A stretch of 64,000 nucleotides of DNA from Forficula auricularia (Eukaryota; Arthropoda; Insecta; Dermaptera; Forficulidae): the NCBI GenBank assembly GCA_024734495.1, contig JALMQS010000154.1:518016-582015 (forward strand), written 5' to 3'. Both the position numbers and the translations under genes were made by a program. The notes under the pieces were generated by a model, which was not told where the DNA came from, searched no databases, and saw nothing but the letters and a program-made list of their open reading frames with translations. Below are positions 12,426 through 23,950 of the stretch, piece by piece; position 1 is the stretch's first letter, and every line of letters begins with the position of its first letter.

Positions 12426-13000
12426 TCTACCACATTTGTCAATGATTTATCTTGAAAATTCAATGAAAACTAATTGTTTTAAATATAATGTAGCTTATGA
12501 AATTTTTATATAGAGGTCAATGAACAAATAAACATAATGTCATTAGGCGGTAAGCCTATAATTAAAAGAGTATATGAAAATTTCAAAAGAAACCCAAAAT
12601 AGTGTTCCAAACAAATCAAAATTAATAAATTCCAAATGCTACTATACTAATAAAGCGGAAATGGAGGAAGGTCAAAATTATTAAAAGTTATTATTTATTG
12701 TTCGAAAACTTATCAATGCAAATTTTACTCTCGACCTACATGCTGCATAAGTAAAATACTTTCGCTATTAGTCAAATTACTCTAGGTTTCGTCCCCTTCC
12801 TAAGTGCTTCATCAAATCAAAATTACATTCATATTTTTAAAGGGCTAAATGAAGATCTAATTATCCAATTGAATAATTACTTATTTTTTATAACTGATTT
12901 AATGATTAATTAAACTTAATATAATACTATCCACCATAGTGTTCTCATTTTACAATTTCCATCTCCAGTTCCAAAAAAATCCAAAAATCATATAATATGA
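12426..13000. other. AT-rich intergenic DNA
   Basis: No gene, RNA or complete repeat recognised. Confidence 0.5.
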
Positions 13001-13009
13001 ATAAATGAT

Positions 13010-13165
13010 ATTAAGAAAGATTCTAAATTTAGGGTCAAAATTTCGAAGATTTTAGTAGAAATAATTTTATACTGCTTATCAGAAGGGGTTCATCCCCTCA
13101 AGAGTTGAACCTGAGAACCAACATGCTTTCCGGGAAGTTGATCTAACCCTTGATCATAATAATAT
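13010..13165 (-). mobile_element. tRNA-derived SINE, family S2, degraded
   Basis: On the minus strand the segment reads AAGGGTTAGATCAAC.., then a degenerate B box GGTTCAACTCTT (plus 13100-13111), then GAGGGGATGAACCCCTTCTGAT and an AT-rich body. The order and body match the minus-strand copy at 21725-21840. The A box is poor. Promoter boxes are inferred from Pol III consensus. Confidence 0.55.
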
Positions 13166-14605
13166 ATTCTTGTTTCAGCCATCTAGTTGATTTTTGAAAA
13201 ATTTACCATCTAATTTTCAAAAAAAGATACTTAATTTTTTCGATTTAATAAATAAATAAATTATGATAAATTTAGTTGATCTTGCAGAAGTAGCAGTAGT
13301 AGAAGAGATTGGATTAGAGTCGCTAGTCAAAGAATGCCTTGGAGGCACTTGGGAGAGGCCTATGCCCTGAGGGCCCTGATTTCATCAAATAACATGTAAA
13401 GATAATGTAACTATTGTACATTTTATAACATTGTGCCATTTAAAATTAACAATATTACTTAAATATAAAACTAAAGATATTAGTTATTTTAATTCATATT
13501 TATCTACTTCCATACTAAAATTTCGTGGCATGGTTGAAGTAAAATAAACATCTATTGCTGCTTTGAGGATCGGAATTTAGGCACAAGACAGACATACAGA
13601 TATAGTACTTAGAGGGAGAAAAAAAAATCATTGATGAAAATAATTTTCTCCCCGTTTCAGACATTTCTATAACTAATGATAAAAAAAATCGAATTAATAA
13701 AATACTAGAGCTTCCAACAGTCAGGGCTCGCTTGATTCCCGAAGTACCGATTAATTCTCACGTGGTTTTAAAATTGCACAAGCGACAAATAAATGGAAAT
13801 AATTTCTGGATGTGTCTGAATGAATTTCTATTCATTTTGAAAAAGAATCGAGTGTGTTAGTTGCTGGTTAAGTTGAATTATCGACAAAGTTTGCAAATTT
13901 AGTTTCAATATTGTTCACTAGATAGCGCCACTATTGGGAAATCCATTTCTCTGAATGAATTCAAGGCAACGATATTTTATTCGTCTTGTTTTACTTATTT
14001 GTATAACAATCTAGTTGTAATCAGTGATATATGTTAGAGAGCATGTGTTGGTTGAACATGGATGGTGATGTTTGTTTTTTTAGCGATGGTGTCATTTGTA
14101 AGGACAAGAGGCCGCAATGCGGGAGTCCGGCGGTTTCCTTCCGACCCCCTCGAAAACACACACCCTAAGCACTTCGGAATAGAAACCCAATGCTAATGTG
14201 TAATAAATCGTGAGGCTTGAACGTGAAGGTGCCAAAAATACCAAATAAAACGATATTTTATTCAATATTTCAAAAACTCAATCGATTCATCTTTTCATAT
14301 TTTAAATCCGGATAGGATTATCTCGACTTTCAAAAGAGGCTTAGAAATGGGATTTTTTTTAAATTTATCTTTTCTTATTTTATTGAAAAACTTCTCTCTT
14401 GGGATTTAAAAATTTATTGAAAATTCCTTTACATATATCAATTAATTATTATGCTAAGTGTATAAACCAGCGACAATTGACTTCAGAAATAAAGTTAGAT
14501 AACAATTTCCTATTTTAATAGAAAGATTTTATTTTGCCGAGAGTAGCAGAGTTGTTGATTCATAAAGAGGTTGTCCTCTGCTTAACGCATATAAACATAT
14601 ACTTA
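13166..14605. other. AT-rich intergenic DNA
   Basis: No gene seen. At 13560-13680 weak similarity to 19560-19690 (CCGTTTCAGA.ATT context) suggests an old dispersed repeat. Confidence 0.45.
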
Positions 14606-14918
14606 ATATTATTGGGTAAAAAATACTTGGTAGGTTTCACATTAAGATATAAAAATAAAAAGAATTTATTTTTGGAGAGTCTTTAATCTCGATATATATA
14701 TTTCGGGTGACTAACCCATCTTTAGGAGCAACAGAAAGTTCCTGCTTTTAATGGCAGGAATGCTTTTATTAGATCAAAACCAATTACTTTCTGTTGCTCC
14801 TGAAGATGGGTTAGTCACCCGAAATATATATATCGAGATTAAAGACTCTCCAAAAATAAATTCGTTTTATTTTTATATCTTAATGTGAAACCTACCAAAT
14901 ATTTTTTATCCAATAATT
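14606..14918. mobile_element. Foldback element with hammerhead-like core in each arm
   Basis: Arms of about 130 bp (14606-14737 and 14790-14918) are nearly perfect reverse complements around a ~50-bp spacer. Each arm contains a hammerhead-like core facing outward. The downstream part of each arm (TTTATTTTTATATCTTAATG and GTGAAACCTACC) resembles the arm ends at 33.7 and 63.46 kb. No coding sequence. Probably a pair of non-autonomous Penelope-associated or retrozyme-like units (inference). Confidence 0.75.
14800..14834 (+). ncRNA. Hammerhead-ribozyme-like motif, right arm
   Basis: CTGAAGA (14800-14806), one extra T, helix II GGGT/ACCC (14808-14811 and 14817-14820), GAAA (14821-14824), a self-complementary ATATATAT stretch and a final ATC, a plausible NUH cleavage triplet. 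This follows the CUGANGA-helix II-GAAA order of type-I hammerheads with a minimal stem III. The extra base before helix II departs from the canonical core. Activity is not shown. Confidence 0.55.
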
Positions 14919-15237
14919 TGAAAAAATGTTTCACCAAGTACCAACACCAAATTCCTTAAAAACCATACACATAATATATCAAACAAATAAATTCATCAAG
15001 AAGAGGAAAACCGCAAAGATTTCTCTTTATTTCCTCCTTTGCCGAACAAATCTATTATTGTTGATTTATTCTTTTATTTATTTTTGGGCGGAGAAATCTT
15101 GCAGCCTTGAAATGGAGAATGCTGAACCGATTTATCAACGATATTCCATTGAATCCCTAATTCTAACGGCATGTAGAACTCGGGAATCCATCCTAGTCCG
15201 CCATCATCATGCAATCTTCAAGCTTGTGGAATGCTGA

Positions 15238-15558
15238 CCCAAGGGAGCCGCAAGAAATGTATATTTTGAACCGCTGTCAAGATTCGTCGATTTTGATATA
15301 TAAAAATGATTCTATGCTTTCCTTCATATAAAAAATTTCGAATTCATTTTGGAATATGTGAAAACAAATTTATTATTTTTCTAATAATTTTCGAATTCGA
15401 CTACAACCATTTGATCTAAATCTAAAATTTTACTTTTTTATAATTTGCAATAAACTTCAAATTTACTGTTTTAATTATTATTATTATATTTTTTTTATAA
15501 TATACTATAGGTAATATTCAAATTTACTGCTATGATTAAATATTTTTTTCCTTTATAA
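15238..15558. other. AT-rich intergenic DNA
   Basis: No gene. The open frame just upstream (14926-15237) has no recognisable domain and begins at the foldback's edge, so I do not call it. Confidence 0.45.
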
Positions 15559-15560
15559 TA

Positions 15561-16368
15561 CACCCATCCCTCGATTTACACGGTACTTGTCTTACACGGT
15601 TTCGCTTTTGCGCGATTTTTAACATGACCTCCTATTCCCTTTTTTACACGGTTTCGCTTTTGCGCGATTTTTAACATGACCTCCTATTCCCTTTTTTACA
15701 CGGTTTCAATTTGCATTGTGCGAATATGGCTACATTTTGACTGTTTTCGCTGTGGAGTCATGGATTCAATTTTAACTTTCACATTTATATTCTATAGAGT
15801 AATGTAGGGGTTTTTATTTTTAGCATATTATATTTTTATATTTAGCATTTAATGCTAAAGTACAACAATTTTCAACCCCCCCCCCTCCAGAAATTTCGAT
15901 GACGCACTCTGCATCTTAACCCTCATCCTGTGTGAAGTTGAGCACCCCTGCTTTCTCTATCAATTTTATTCTAAATACTTTAATTTATTTGTCTATATTT
16001 TAAAGAAAAAACTACTTTTAGGGGTTTTGACATCACTTTTAGAGGGAAAAAATTCAAGTGTCATATTAATGTATGTTATGAATACATTTTTCTTCCTTGG
16101 ATAATTTATGTTTATATTTTAGTTTTTATGAATAAAATGAATTTAAAAGTTGAAAAAAAATATTTATGTATGAATGTGCAGTTACATATTATTTATTATT
16201 AATTAATATTATGTACATTTAGTAGAAAGCTTTTCGTTTTTCAATTAAAATATTAACCTCAATTTACACGGTTACTATGAACACATCTAAGCTTTTTCTG
16301 TATAACCTTTGTTTCAATTTATACGTTTCTCTTGGAACGAATCTACCGTGTAAATTGAGGGATGGGTG
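15561..16368. mobile_element. Tigger/pogo-like non-autonomous DNA transposon
   Basis: An 808-bp element with ~24-bp terminal inverted repeats: CACCCATCCCTCGATTTACA followed by CGGT on the left, and the complement of the same motif (ACCGTGTAAATTGAGGGATG then GGTG) on the right. TA dinucleotides flank both ends. The CCCTCGATTTACACGG core is close to Tigger-type termini. Subterminal TTTACACGGTTTCG motifs recur inward. No transposase frame survives. Confidence 0.75.
15592..15703 (+). repeat. 52-bp tandem repeat within the Tigger-like element
   Basis: A unit starting TTACACGGTTTCGCTTTTGC and ending in TCCTATTCCC plus T-run occurs twice in full with identical sequence at a 52-bp period, and the start of a third unit follows at 15696. 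Confidence 0.9.
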
Positions 16369-17591
16369 TATCCTGTATATGTAAATCAGTCCTATTATAA
16401 TTTTACACCATCTTTAAAATCAATAAAATATATTTCAATTATCCAGAAATCTCTGTCGTTGCACCACTATATAACGTAGAAATTCAGAAATTTTATTTAA
16501 ATGCAGTACACGTGCCATAAGATCTGATTGAAATACCACCATAGCTACTAGGTACATTGAATAATAATAGGTTTCGACGAATCTCGTTGCTGGTACACGA
16601 TGTCTTAAATTTATCATCTAATCATTCTAATCTACTAATTAATTGAAAATATTTTGTTTTGCCGGGGGTAGTATATATGTTTATTTGCATCATTCAGAAG
16701 AAACCTCTCATTGATTTCTTTTTATTAATCTACTATTATTCATACATTTGTTTTACAATGTTAAGTAGCTCACAAGGAAAAAAATTTGTTAAAAATTTAC
16801 CCCAGGATTCTAATTTAAAAATAATTTTTCTCTGGATGTTTAGTTTTGATTCGAAAAGCTTCTATTTTTGTAATCTATCGAAATCTAATAAAAAGAATGA
16901 ATTGGTTTTGCTTTCACAAAATCAATTTTTTTGAGTCTCTCAAGGTCTAGAGTGAATTGCATGTTTCAATCGGTTAGTTCGAGTTTTCTTATTGGTTTAT
17001 TATATAAATGTTTTGTTTGCACTTTATTTTCAATCAGTGATAATAATAATTTTTTAACACAAACTTAGAATATTTATAATTAGATATAGTATATAATATG
17101 TATTCCCTGGTTAAAACAAAAATAAAGTTGTGTGTGTGTGTGAAAATTAAATTTAAAAGTTTATACTCAACATATATAAATGTTTTTAAAAACAACATAA
17201 AATAAATTCTAAAAATCTGGCATTATCGGCCAATAAAGCAAACAGCAATTACATAGCGAATCACAACTACTTGTTGAACAATATATCACTAATTTCCAAA
17301 CTAATTTAATAATTCTTAGATATCGTGAGTGAGTTGGGATAAAGGAGAATGGTTTTCGCCTTTTTAGAATTCCGTGCCCAAGGTAAAAGAAGACTCTATA
17401 TTGTCAATACACTGTCTGTCTGTCTGACCATCTGTCAGAGCATTGTAACTCGTGAATTAAATATGTGTTCATTTTCTTCAAAATCAAATATAGTATTATA
17501 ATCTCAATCGAATGATTATTTTCTAGTGGGTCAGATTTTTAGGGGAATAAAAAATTTAAAACAAATGTATCATTCACATCCATAGTAAATA
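16369..17591. other. AT-rich intergenic DNA
   Basis: No gene. Small simple repeats only, for example (TG)n at 17130-17141 and CTGT repeats at 17410-17425. Confidence 0.5.
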
Positions 17592-17925
17592 TGTAACAGG
17601 AATAGCAGGGAATTGGATAATATTAAAAATACAGAGTTTTTATTAAATGGGCCAGATGTTTCGTCAATTTATTTTGGCTTCCTCAATGGCCCATTTTATC
17701 ACTCTTTGTCAAAAAATAATTTCACTCTATGAGAAAACATGATTAATCTTTTTTTTTATAACGTGTTCCTGGCTCAAATTAATCAATAAACTTGAACTTT
17801 TCTTTAACAATTAAAAAAAATTTCTTTGTTGTTTTTACACAGAGATACCAAGTGTGACGAAACGTCTGGCCCATTTAATAAAAACTCTTTGTTTTTAATT
17901 TTGTTCAATTTCCTGTTATTCCTGT
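17592..17925. mobile_element. Foldback element, degenerate hammerhead family
   Basis: Inverted arms 17592-17665 and 17857-17925 share the segment CTGGCCCATTTAATAAAAAC and flanking TTCCTGTTATTCCTGTTA. The right arm contains GACGAAACGTCTGG. On the minus strand the left arm reads TTGAGGAAGCC..TTGACGAAACATC, which aligns with a CUGANGA-helix-GAAAC-NUC hammerhead with one core change (C to U). Same outward-facing arrangement as the better-preserved foldbacks. Confidence 0.5.
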
Positions 17926-18344
17926 TAGATAAAAAAATATATTTTTTATCATGGGGCGTGAGGTATACACCTACCTATAATATCCTCACGAGTAAAATCA
18001 AACTATTTTTTTTACATTTAATTCACTTTAAATTACAATTTTAGGTAATGCTTTCACTACTGTCTTTTAAAAGTGCCTTTGTTGGAAATATGAAAAAATT
18101 CCACAAACTCTCGCTTTCTCTCCTTATCAACGACGATTGAGAACGAATTTGATACATCAACTATTTCGGAATACTTATATGTATCAAAATTGGAGGCCGA
18201 CTGGCATTTGGCCAGATTATTTTTGATTTTTATGATATTAAAAAAAAACAACAACATTGAATTTCAGTTGCTTTTCAAAATAAATTAAAAAAGTTGAATT
18301 AATCCACCACTACGTAGTGATTTTGACTCACTTTGTTAAAATTC
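17926..18344. other. AT-rich intergenic DNA
   Basis: No gene or repeat recognised. Confidence 0.45.
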
Positions 18345-18670
18345 GATTAAGTTAGATATTCGGCTTTATGGAGTTGAGACTGACAAAAACCACCAAAAGA
18401 TTGACAGCATTTAAGATATGTTCACCATGAAGGATCGTAAGACTTGGTAAATGAACCATATGAAGTCCTGAGTAAAATGCTGCGTCATCATCATTAGATT
18501 CACTGGTCTTGTGCATGTTACGTTAGAAAATGAGCTGCTCTCCCCAACGTTCCTTGGTCGTCCAATTGGATGTAGATAATTCGATATCACCCCATTTGGT
18601 TGGTTTGAATTTTTTGGATGTTTTGAAGCCATCGCTCCCTTAATTTTTTATGATGTTTTTTATGTCCTTT
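18345..18670 (-). pseudogene. Unassigned decayed coding-like fragment
   Basis: The minus strand holds two adjacent open readings in different frames: one containing FKTSKKFKPTKWGDIE and NWTTKERWGEQLIF (about 18530-18640), the other containing NDDDAAFYSGLHMVHLPSLT and then ILHGEH (about 18345-18500). Their composition is more protein-like than the surrounding AT-rich frames. I do not recognise the family. It could be a degraded transposon-encoded protein or host exon debris. Confidence 0.25.
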
Positions 18671-19097
18671 GAGTATATCCAGGGTAATGATCTAAGTTCT
18701 TTCATTACAACTCAGTAATAACAGAACAAGACACGATGGATTTCTACAACTACTAGAGAAAAGAGGACTGAACTAGAGAAGATTCTCCACACTGTACAAT
18801 ATAAAGTTGAGTTTACTAAAACAACGTATGGACTTTGTAGTGATTCAGTAAATTTAAATACCAGAATAATTAACATTCAAATCAAATAAACACTAGTTGT
18901 CCTCTTATCCTAGAACGAACTTGAAAATTAATCTGGAATTGGAAGAAAATGTGAAAACATTTTCCAGATTTATTAGGTGTCTATATTTTAGCGATTTGGC
19001 ATTTTATTTTATCAGCAAACGGTTTGAACCAGAACGTTTTAACTTAATATAGAGTTATTTATTGCATATTTTGCAAGAGAGCTCCAGTTTGAGCCAT

Positions 19098-19345
19098 TTA
19101 AGAGGTCTTTAATTCGCCCTCCGTTAGGGACCCCTGTTCCAGGTATCCGCCGCGTATGAATGCGAGGATCGGGCATATGGCAATGAAGTGGAACATGTCT
19201 TCCTTTTCATCCAAGTTGCAAAGGATACATCGGAGATCCCTTCTCGTCATCCATGGCTTATAGTTTAGATCCAGAGCCTCCCCACGAATCTTCATGATCC
19301 ACCTCATCTCTCCCATGCTCCTATTATCTGAAATATAAGATCTCT
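19098..19345 (-). pseudogene. LINE reverse transcriptase C-terminal zinc-knuckle remnant
   Basis: The minus strand encodes about 70 residues with ALDLNYKPWMTRRDLRCILC, then NLDEKEDMFHF and IAICPIL. The C-x2-C..H-x4-C spacing (CILC..HFIAIC) is the cysteine/histidine knuckle downstream of the RT domain in many non-LTR retrotransposons. The start codon and the RT domain are missing. It belongs to a different LINE from families A and B. Dead fragment. Confidence 0.65.
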
Positions 19346-20472
19346 CATCCAGATCTAAATCTAAGTTTATTTATTACTAGGTATACCACATCTTCAACCA
19401 TTTAATAGCTTCCCATATTTAAAGTATCACACTTTATTATTATAATAAACGCTTATTGCCTTTTAGACAGATTGCAGTACTCATAAAGAGATTAAAAAAA
19501 AAATATTTCAAGTGAAGTTCTGAAGCTAAAAAAACTAAAATCTAATCAGCTCTTAGATTTGGAACCTCACACATTTTGGCACCAAAATTTTTTGCCACTT
19601 TCTGATCTTAAGATATCACGTGTTATCGGAATCTTAACAGATTCAGGAAAAATTATCTGTCCGTTTCAGATATTAAAAAAAAAAGAAAAAAAAAACTAGA
19701 ATGAAAACAACACTGCGGCAGGGCTCTGCATCGTACAGAATGACTTTAGTTTCTATCTTTGGTTTCAAGAATGCGTTGATACAACATTCTTCAACTGAAT
19801 TCTTCAATTTTCATTTAGTGGAGCCTTTTTGAGATAATCCCATCTAAAGATTGCAAATAAATGGCATATGAGAGTGATGATGTTTGCTCGTTATATCGGC
19901 GATGTTTAGCTTGTCGAGAGCGATGGCTGGTATTGATTGTATGAGTTGGTTGGCAACAGCGCTGGCTCCACCCTTCATTCTCGGCCTTCTTTTCATCCCC
20001 TAGTTACTTGGTACATATTTTGATGCGATTTCGTTTGTAAATCCACTCCTCCAGCCCACTAGAAAGAGAAGAGACAGTCAGAAATGGGGTGGCGAAGAGA
20101 GGCCTCCGCACTCACCCTTCGTCAAACCAAACAGACCCACTTTAGTAAAACCCTTTCCACTTCAACAGGTAGTTGCCACTTTGTTGTGGGTGGGGGTCGG
20201 GCGAGATTCAACCCCAAACCCACACTTTAATTTCACTCCCGTTCTCTCTCTCTCTCTGCTTTTCAAAATGACGATTTATTCCAAACGTTGCACTCAAACA
20301 AAAAACAATTAAATTACAACATTTTTTAATATTCCTTGTAGTTATATATAACGATAATTTCTTTGATCTCTAGAAAAAAGTCGAACTCAACCCTTCCCCC
20401 TTGATTTGTTTATTTTAATGAAATTAGTAAGATTGACCGCACTGAAACTTTTAAAGTCCAACAACACCAAAG
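19346..20472. other. Intergenic DNA, mixed composition
   Basis: No gene called. The stretch 19890-20260 is richer in GC than its surroundings and includes a (CT)n run at 20244-20258, but shows no extended open frame. Confidence 0.45.
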
Positions 20473-20483
20473 ATATATATATT

Positions 20484-20840
20484 GTCCGCCTCCGTGGTCT
20501 AATGGTCAGAGTAACTGACTGGCAACCCGGAGGTCTCGGGTTCGATTCCCGGCTATACCCAGACATTTTTTCTGTAAGTATAGGGTCTGGTAATAAAAAT
20601 TAAGTGGGAGATAAATTTAACCGAATTTATCGCGCGGAGAATTTACCACTGCTCGAAGCCCCTAAAACCTTAGTAAATTGGATATTGAATTGTATCTAAG
20701 TTTCTGAGATTGGCTCGTGATCCCGGCTTCTTTTCCTTCCGCTCTGTTCTTTTCACGATGGAGGGGCTAGCCCATACTGGCCTTTAGGGGATCCACCTTC
20801 TGGTGTATCTCCTTCTCACATCAATATCATTAAAAAAAAA
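20484..20840 (+). mobile_element. Complete tRNA-derived SINE (S1) with LINE A tail
   Basis: The tRNA-like head begins at 20484. The A box is TGGTCTAATGG (20495-20505) and the B box is GGTTCGATTCC (20539-20549), both fitting the Pol III consensus. An unrelated ~190-bp body follows, then a ~90-bp tail (CACGATGGAGGGGC..GGCCTTTAGGGG..TGGTGTATCTCCTTCTCACA) matching LINE family A tails, then poly-A. ATATATATATT directly precedes (20473-20483) and follows (20841-20851), a probable target-site duplication, though it is simple sequence. It is a non-autonomous retroposon presumably mobilised by LINE A. Confidence 0.85.
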
Positions 20841-20851
20841 ATATATATATT

Positions 20852-21208
20852 TTTAATTTCTATTTAAGTATGTTCGAATTTTGTGTGAACTCTACAAATA
20901 AAAAAATTAAGAATTTTAATTTGAAATTTCCAAAAAGTACCTACTTAATATATCTAATCTAGCTGAAACTTTTTGAAAATATTCTCAATAAAAAGTGATG
21001 GAATTTTTCCCGTATCCTATCGAGGCATAAATTTTAAATATCCGTTTTTCGTTATTGAACTTTTGCCGATATGCTATTTTTTATTGTAGTTAAACTAGGT
21101 ATTAGAAAAAGTTTAATTCAAGCTAATCATGATTCAAACACTTTCAAATAATATATAGTTCACTGAAGGAGAAAAAATGAAATGATTGTATTAAAAATTA
21201 AATTTATT
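20852..21208. other. AT-rich intergenic DNA
   Basis: No gene seen. Confidence 0.5.
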
Positions 21209-22157
21209 CAGGGTGATTCACGGTCGATGGTAGATTAGACGTTTATAAAAAACGGAAACCAGGATTTTTCTGTAAATTTAGCACCTTACATTCTCTTACT
21301 TGTTCTATCGATCTAAAATATTTTCAGCATTGAGACGTTTAGGCTTCCATCGAAAAGTCCTAGCAACTTTATTTTTTTAAATGGAACACCCCAAATCTTA
21401 ACAAGTTTTTAGAACCTCCCTTTTATTATAATACTTTTTTGTTTTAAGTATAGGAACATGATACTAGTATATCTTCTTAATGCATTTTTCTTCGTCTTTC
21501 AATTTATTGAGAAATATACAGAGGGTCTCATTTTTAAAAACGAACTTTTGACCCCTTTTAAAAATAACGGAAATAAAAATAATTTTAGCACGCTCTGTAT
21601 GATGGAGTCGATTTCTTGAAGTAAATTAAATACTTCGGGTCTGTCTAACCTACTACCAAAATATCAAGTGTGTTTGAATTGAGAGAACTTATTTATTTAA
21701 AATGAATTTAACTTTAAAGGACATCATAGATATTAGTTGAAATATTTTTACATTGCATATCAGAGAGGTTCGTCCCCTTAGGAATCGAACCCAAGCGCTA
21801 ACTAAGCTTGCCGGGCCAGTAGCCAAACCCTTAAGCTTATTTATTTAAGTTTAATTAGGGCCATGATTTGGACCATATTTAACACAAATTATTTTTTATC
21901 TCGAAAACCGATAGAGATAGGTATAGGATGATATTAACAAAAAGTAGTACATTTATTAAAAGGGCGGTTCTAAAAACGTGTTAATATATGGAGTGTTCCA
22001 TTAAAAAAAAAGTTCCTAGGACTTTTCGAAGGAAGCAAAAATGTCGCAATGGTGAAAATCGATAAGGTAAGAAAATGTAAGGTGTTAAATTTTCAGAAAA
22101 ATGCTGAATTCCGTTTTCCATAAATGTCTAACCTACCATCGATCGTGAATCACCCTG
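21209..22157. mobile_element. Mariner-like long-TIR non-autonomous element
   Basis: A 949-bp element with terminal inverted repeats of roughly 170-185 bp (21209-21392 and 21990-22157), starting CAGGGTGATTCACGGTCGAT and ending with its complement, with TA following on the right. The CAGGGTG..TCAC start is typical of mariner-family ends. The TIRs also share AAAAGTCCTAG and AATGGAACAC. The interior has no transposase and includes a minus-strand SINE-like segment (21725-21840). Confidence 0.75.
21725..21840 (-). mobile_element. tRNA-derived SINE, family S2
   Basis: The minus strand reads AAGGGTTTGGCTACTGGCCC (A-box region; TGGCTACTGG at plus 21816-21825), then the B box GGTTCGATTCC (plus 21781-21791), then AAGGGGACGAACCTCTCTGA and an AT-rich body. 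Homologous to the minus-strand copy at 13010-13165. It lies inside the mariner-like element at 21209. Confidence 0.65.
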
Positions 22158-23339
22158 TATTTGTCCAATTTCATTTGTTAAATATAGTTATATTTACAAT
22201 AGCACCAAAACAGTTTTAAAAAAGAACCTTTCCACAAAATTTAAATATAATACTTTTCGGAACCTTGTCCTGAAACTTTGTTTATTATTGAGATGATTTG
22301 ATTAGTGTTAAAATTAATTTTATGAAAAATATAGTAGAGTTTAATAATAATATTAAAAAAATTCCTGTTTCTAATTTCACATTTGAATACTAAGCTGTTG
22401 CGATTTTATAGTTCTTTTATAGAAAGCCGCTTTATTTATAGTTCAATCAATTCTTGACTGGAAAATGGTTGCATACCCAGTAGGCGTTCCCACCAGAAGG
22501 CTTTTCTCTGCCTTTATGTTTACCAGGCCACAGAGGATCTCCCATTGTAAGCAATAGTTTTTATAATATTTATTCTACCATAGGGGGTATATTTAAATTT
22601 TATAATAGAGCATTAAAAAATATGTTGTTTTTTTTTGCTTCGTATTTTCGAAATATCCAGGAAATGGATAAAACTGGTCTAAAATAAAACCGTTTATAGT
22701 GAACGGTTAGTGAGTTAGAGTGTTACTAAATTGTCTCTATGCTCAAGTTCAAAAACTAATGTATCCAAAAGAAATTTTATATGGTATTTAAATATATTAT
22801 ATTGAGAATAAGGTCTGATTAGTTTTTGGTTGAAAATGAAAAAAAAAATTATGAGGAAGGTTTTTAAAAAATTGAACCCTATGTCCAATTCAGACCAAAT
22901 GACTCTGTGATATTGAGTAAGAAATCAATTTTATTTTTTATTATATTTTAGGTGTATGGTAAAGTCATAAGATGGCCTCACACTATATATATATATTGTT
23001 GTTATTGTTAAGAATAAATAAAATGATGTAGCCAACCACATAACTTTACCATCAAATCAATCAAATGTTTTATAATCATTCACGAATATTTATTATTTAA
23101 GAAATAGTATTTATCATTTTATATTTAAACATGAATAATATAAGTATTAACACTGGCTGTTGCTTATTATATAATTTCATTAGGTAATCCTAATAAAGAT
23201 TGGTGATTATATAAAAACAACGAGATATTGTCCTCTAAAGAAATAATATCTTTTTTTATTTTAGGACCCTTTCAAAGTAAATTTTAGCTAACTTACTTTT
23301 TTAGTATGAAAATTTTATAATTTTTTTTTAATTTTATAA
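22158..23339. other. AT-rich intergenic DNA
   Basis: No gene. At 22620-22880 the sequence is distantly similar to 25300-25640 (GCTTCGT.TTTTC.AAATATC; CTGATTAG.TTTTGGTTGAAA), an old dispersed repeat of unknown type. Confidence 0.45.
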
Positions 23340-23480
23340 GGAGCCCCCCTTTCAGCTCAATTGCAATTAATCATATCTCCTTTTAAATATGAGATTCTTC
23401 TATTGTAACAATCAGCCTTCTTCAATTTTTGTTTGAAAATTTTATTATTTAAATTTTTTTTTTTTGAATATTCGTTTGAC
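23340..23480 (+). repeat. Dispersed repeat shared with 27940-28090
   Basis: Contains AATTGCAATTAATCATATCT then CCTTTTAAATATGAG, ending in CAATTTTTGTTTGAAAATTT. The reverse complement of 27940-28090 follows the same order with scattered substitutions. No coding content. Confidence 0.55.
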
Positions 23481-23789
23481 ACTCTGCGTGTAATTCAGAA
23501 GCAAGAAATTAAACAATGCAGGGGTAAATTCTAACCCTGTTGGGTTGCTCCTTGTCGCTATAACACTTTTTGAACTTTGTCCATAATTGTATATAAAAAA
23601 AATGATTCTACAAAATTATATTATAATATAATTATAATTATTTTCAAGTATAATATTATCCTATAAAAGTTCATTAATGCTGATAGTAGTAGAATTGGAA
23701 TTCAAATGGAAATTCACGAGGGTTCTGCTGAATCTGACTGTTATGCATAATATTTATTACTTGTCATAAAAGTTGTATTCTTTCTCGAC

Positions 23790-23950
23790 ACTCATAATTT
23801 TCGACCCTTCAAATCTTTGGTGCATAAACACCTACGCCTCCACCTTTTCGATTGAACAATTTTCCCTTCTCTTCGGTAAAGCAAGGGTCTATAAGGGCTT
23901 TGTCCTTCTGGTGCACCCCTTCCTGCATTCAATTTTATTAAAAAAAAATC
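23790..23950 (+). mobile_element. LINE family A tail, heavily decayed
   Basis: Ends GGGCTTTGTCCTTCTGGTGC..TTCAATTTTATTAAAAAAAA, which follows the family A tail order (GGCCTTTAG..CTTTTTGGTGTAA..TCATTTTCATTAAAA). Upstream GACCCTTCAAATCTTTGGTG aligns loosely with the TATAACCTTCA segment of the other copies. The 62-codon open frame here is a by-product of this remnant. Confidence 0.5.

Noticed and set aside
20484..20560. Functional tRNA gene
   Set aside because: A and B boxes are good, but the acceptor and anticodon stems do not close into a normal cloverleaf. The head is fused to a SINE body with LINE tail and poly-A.
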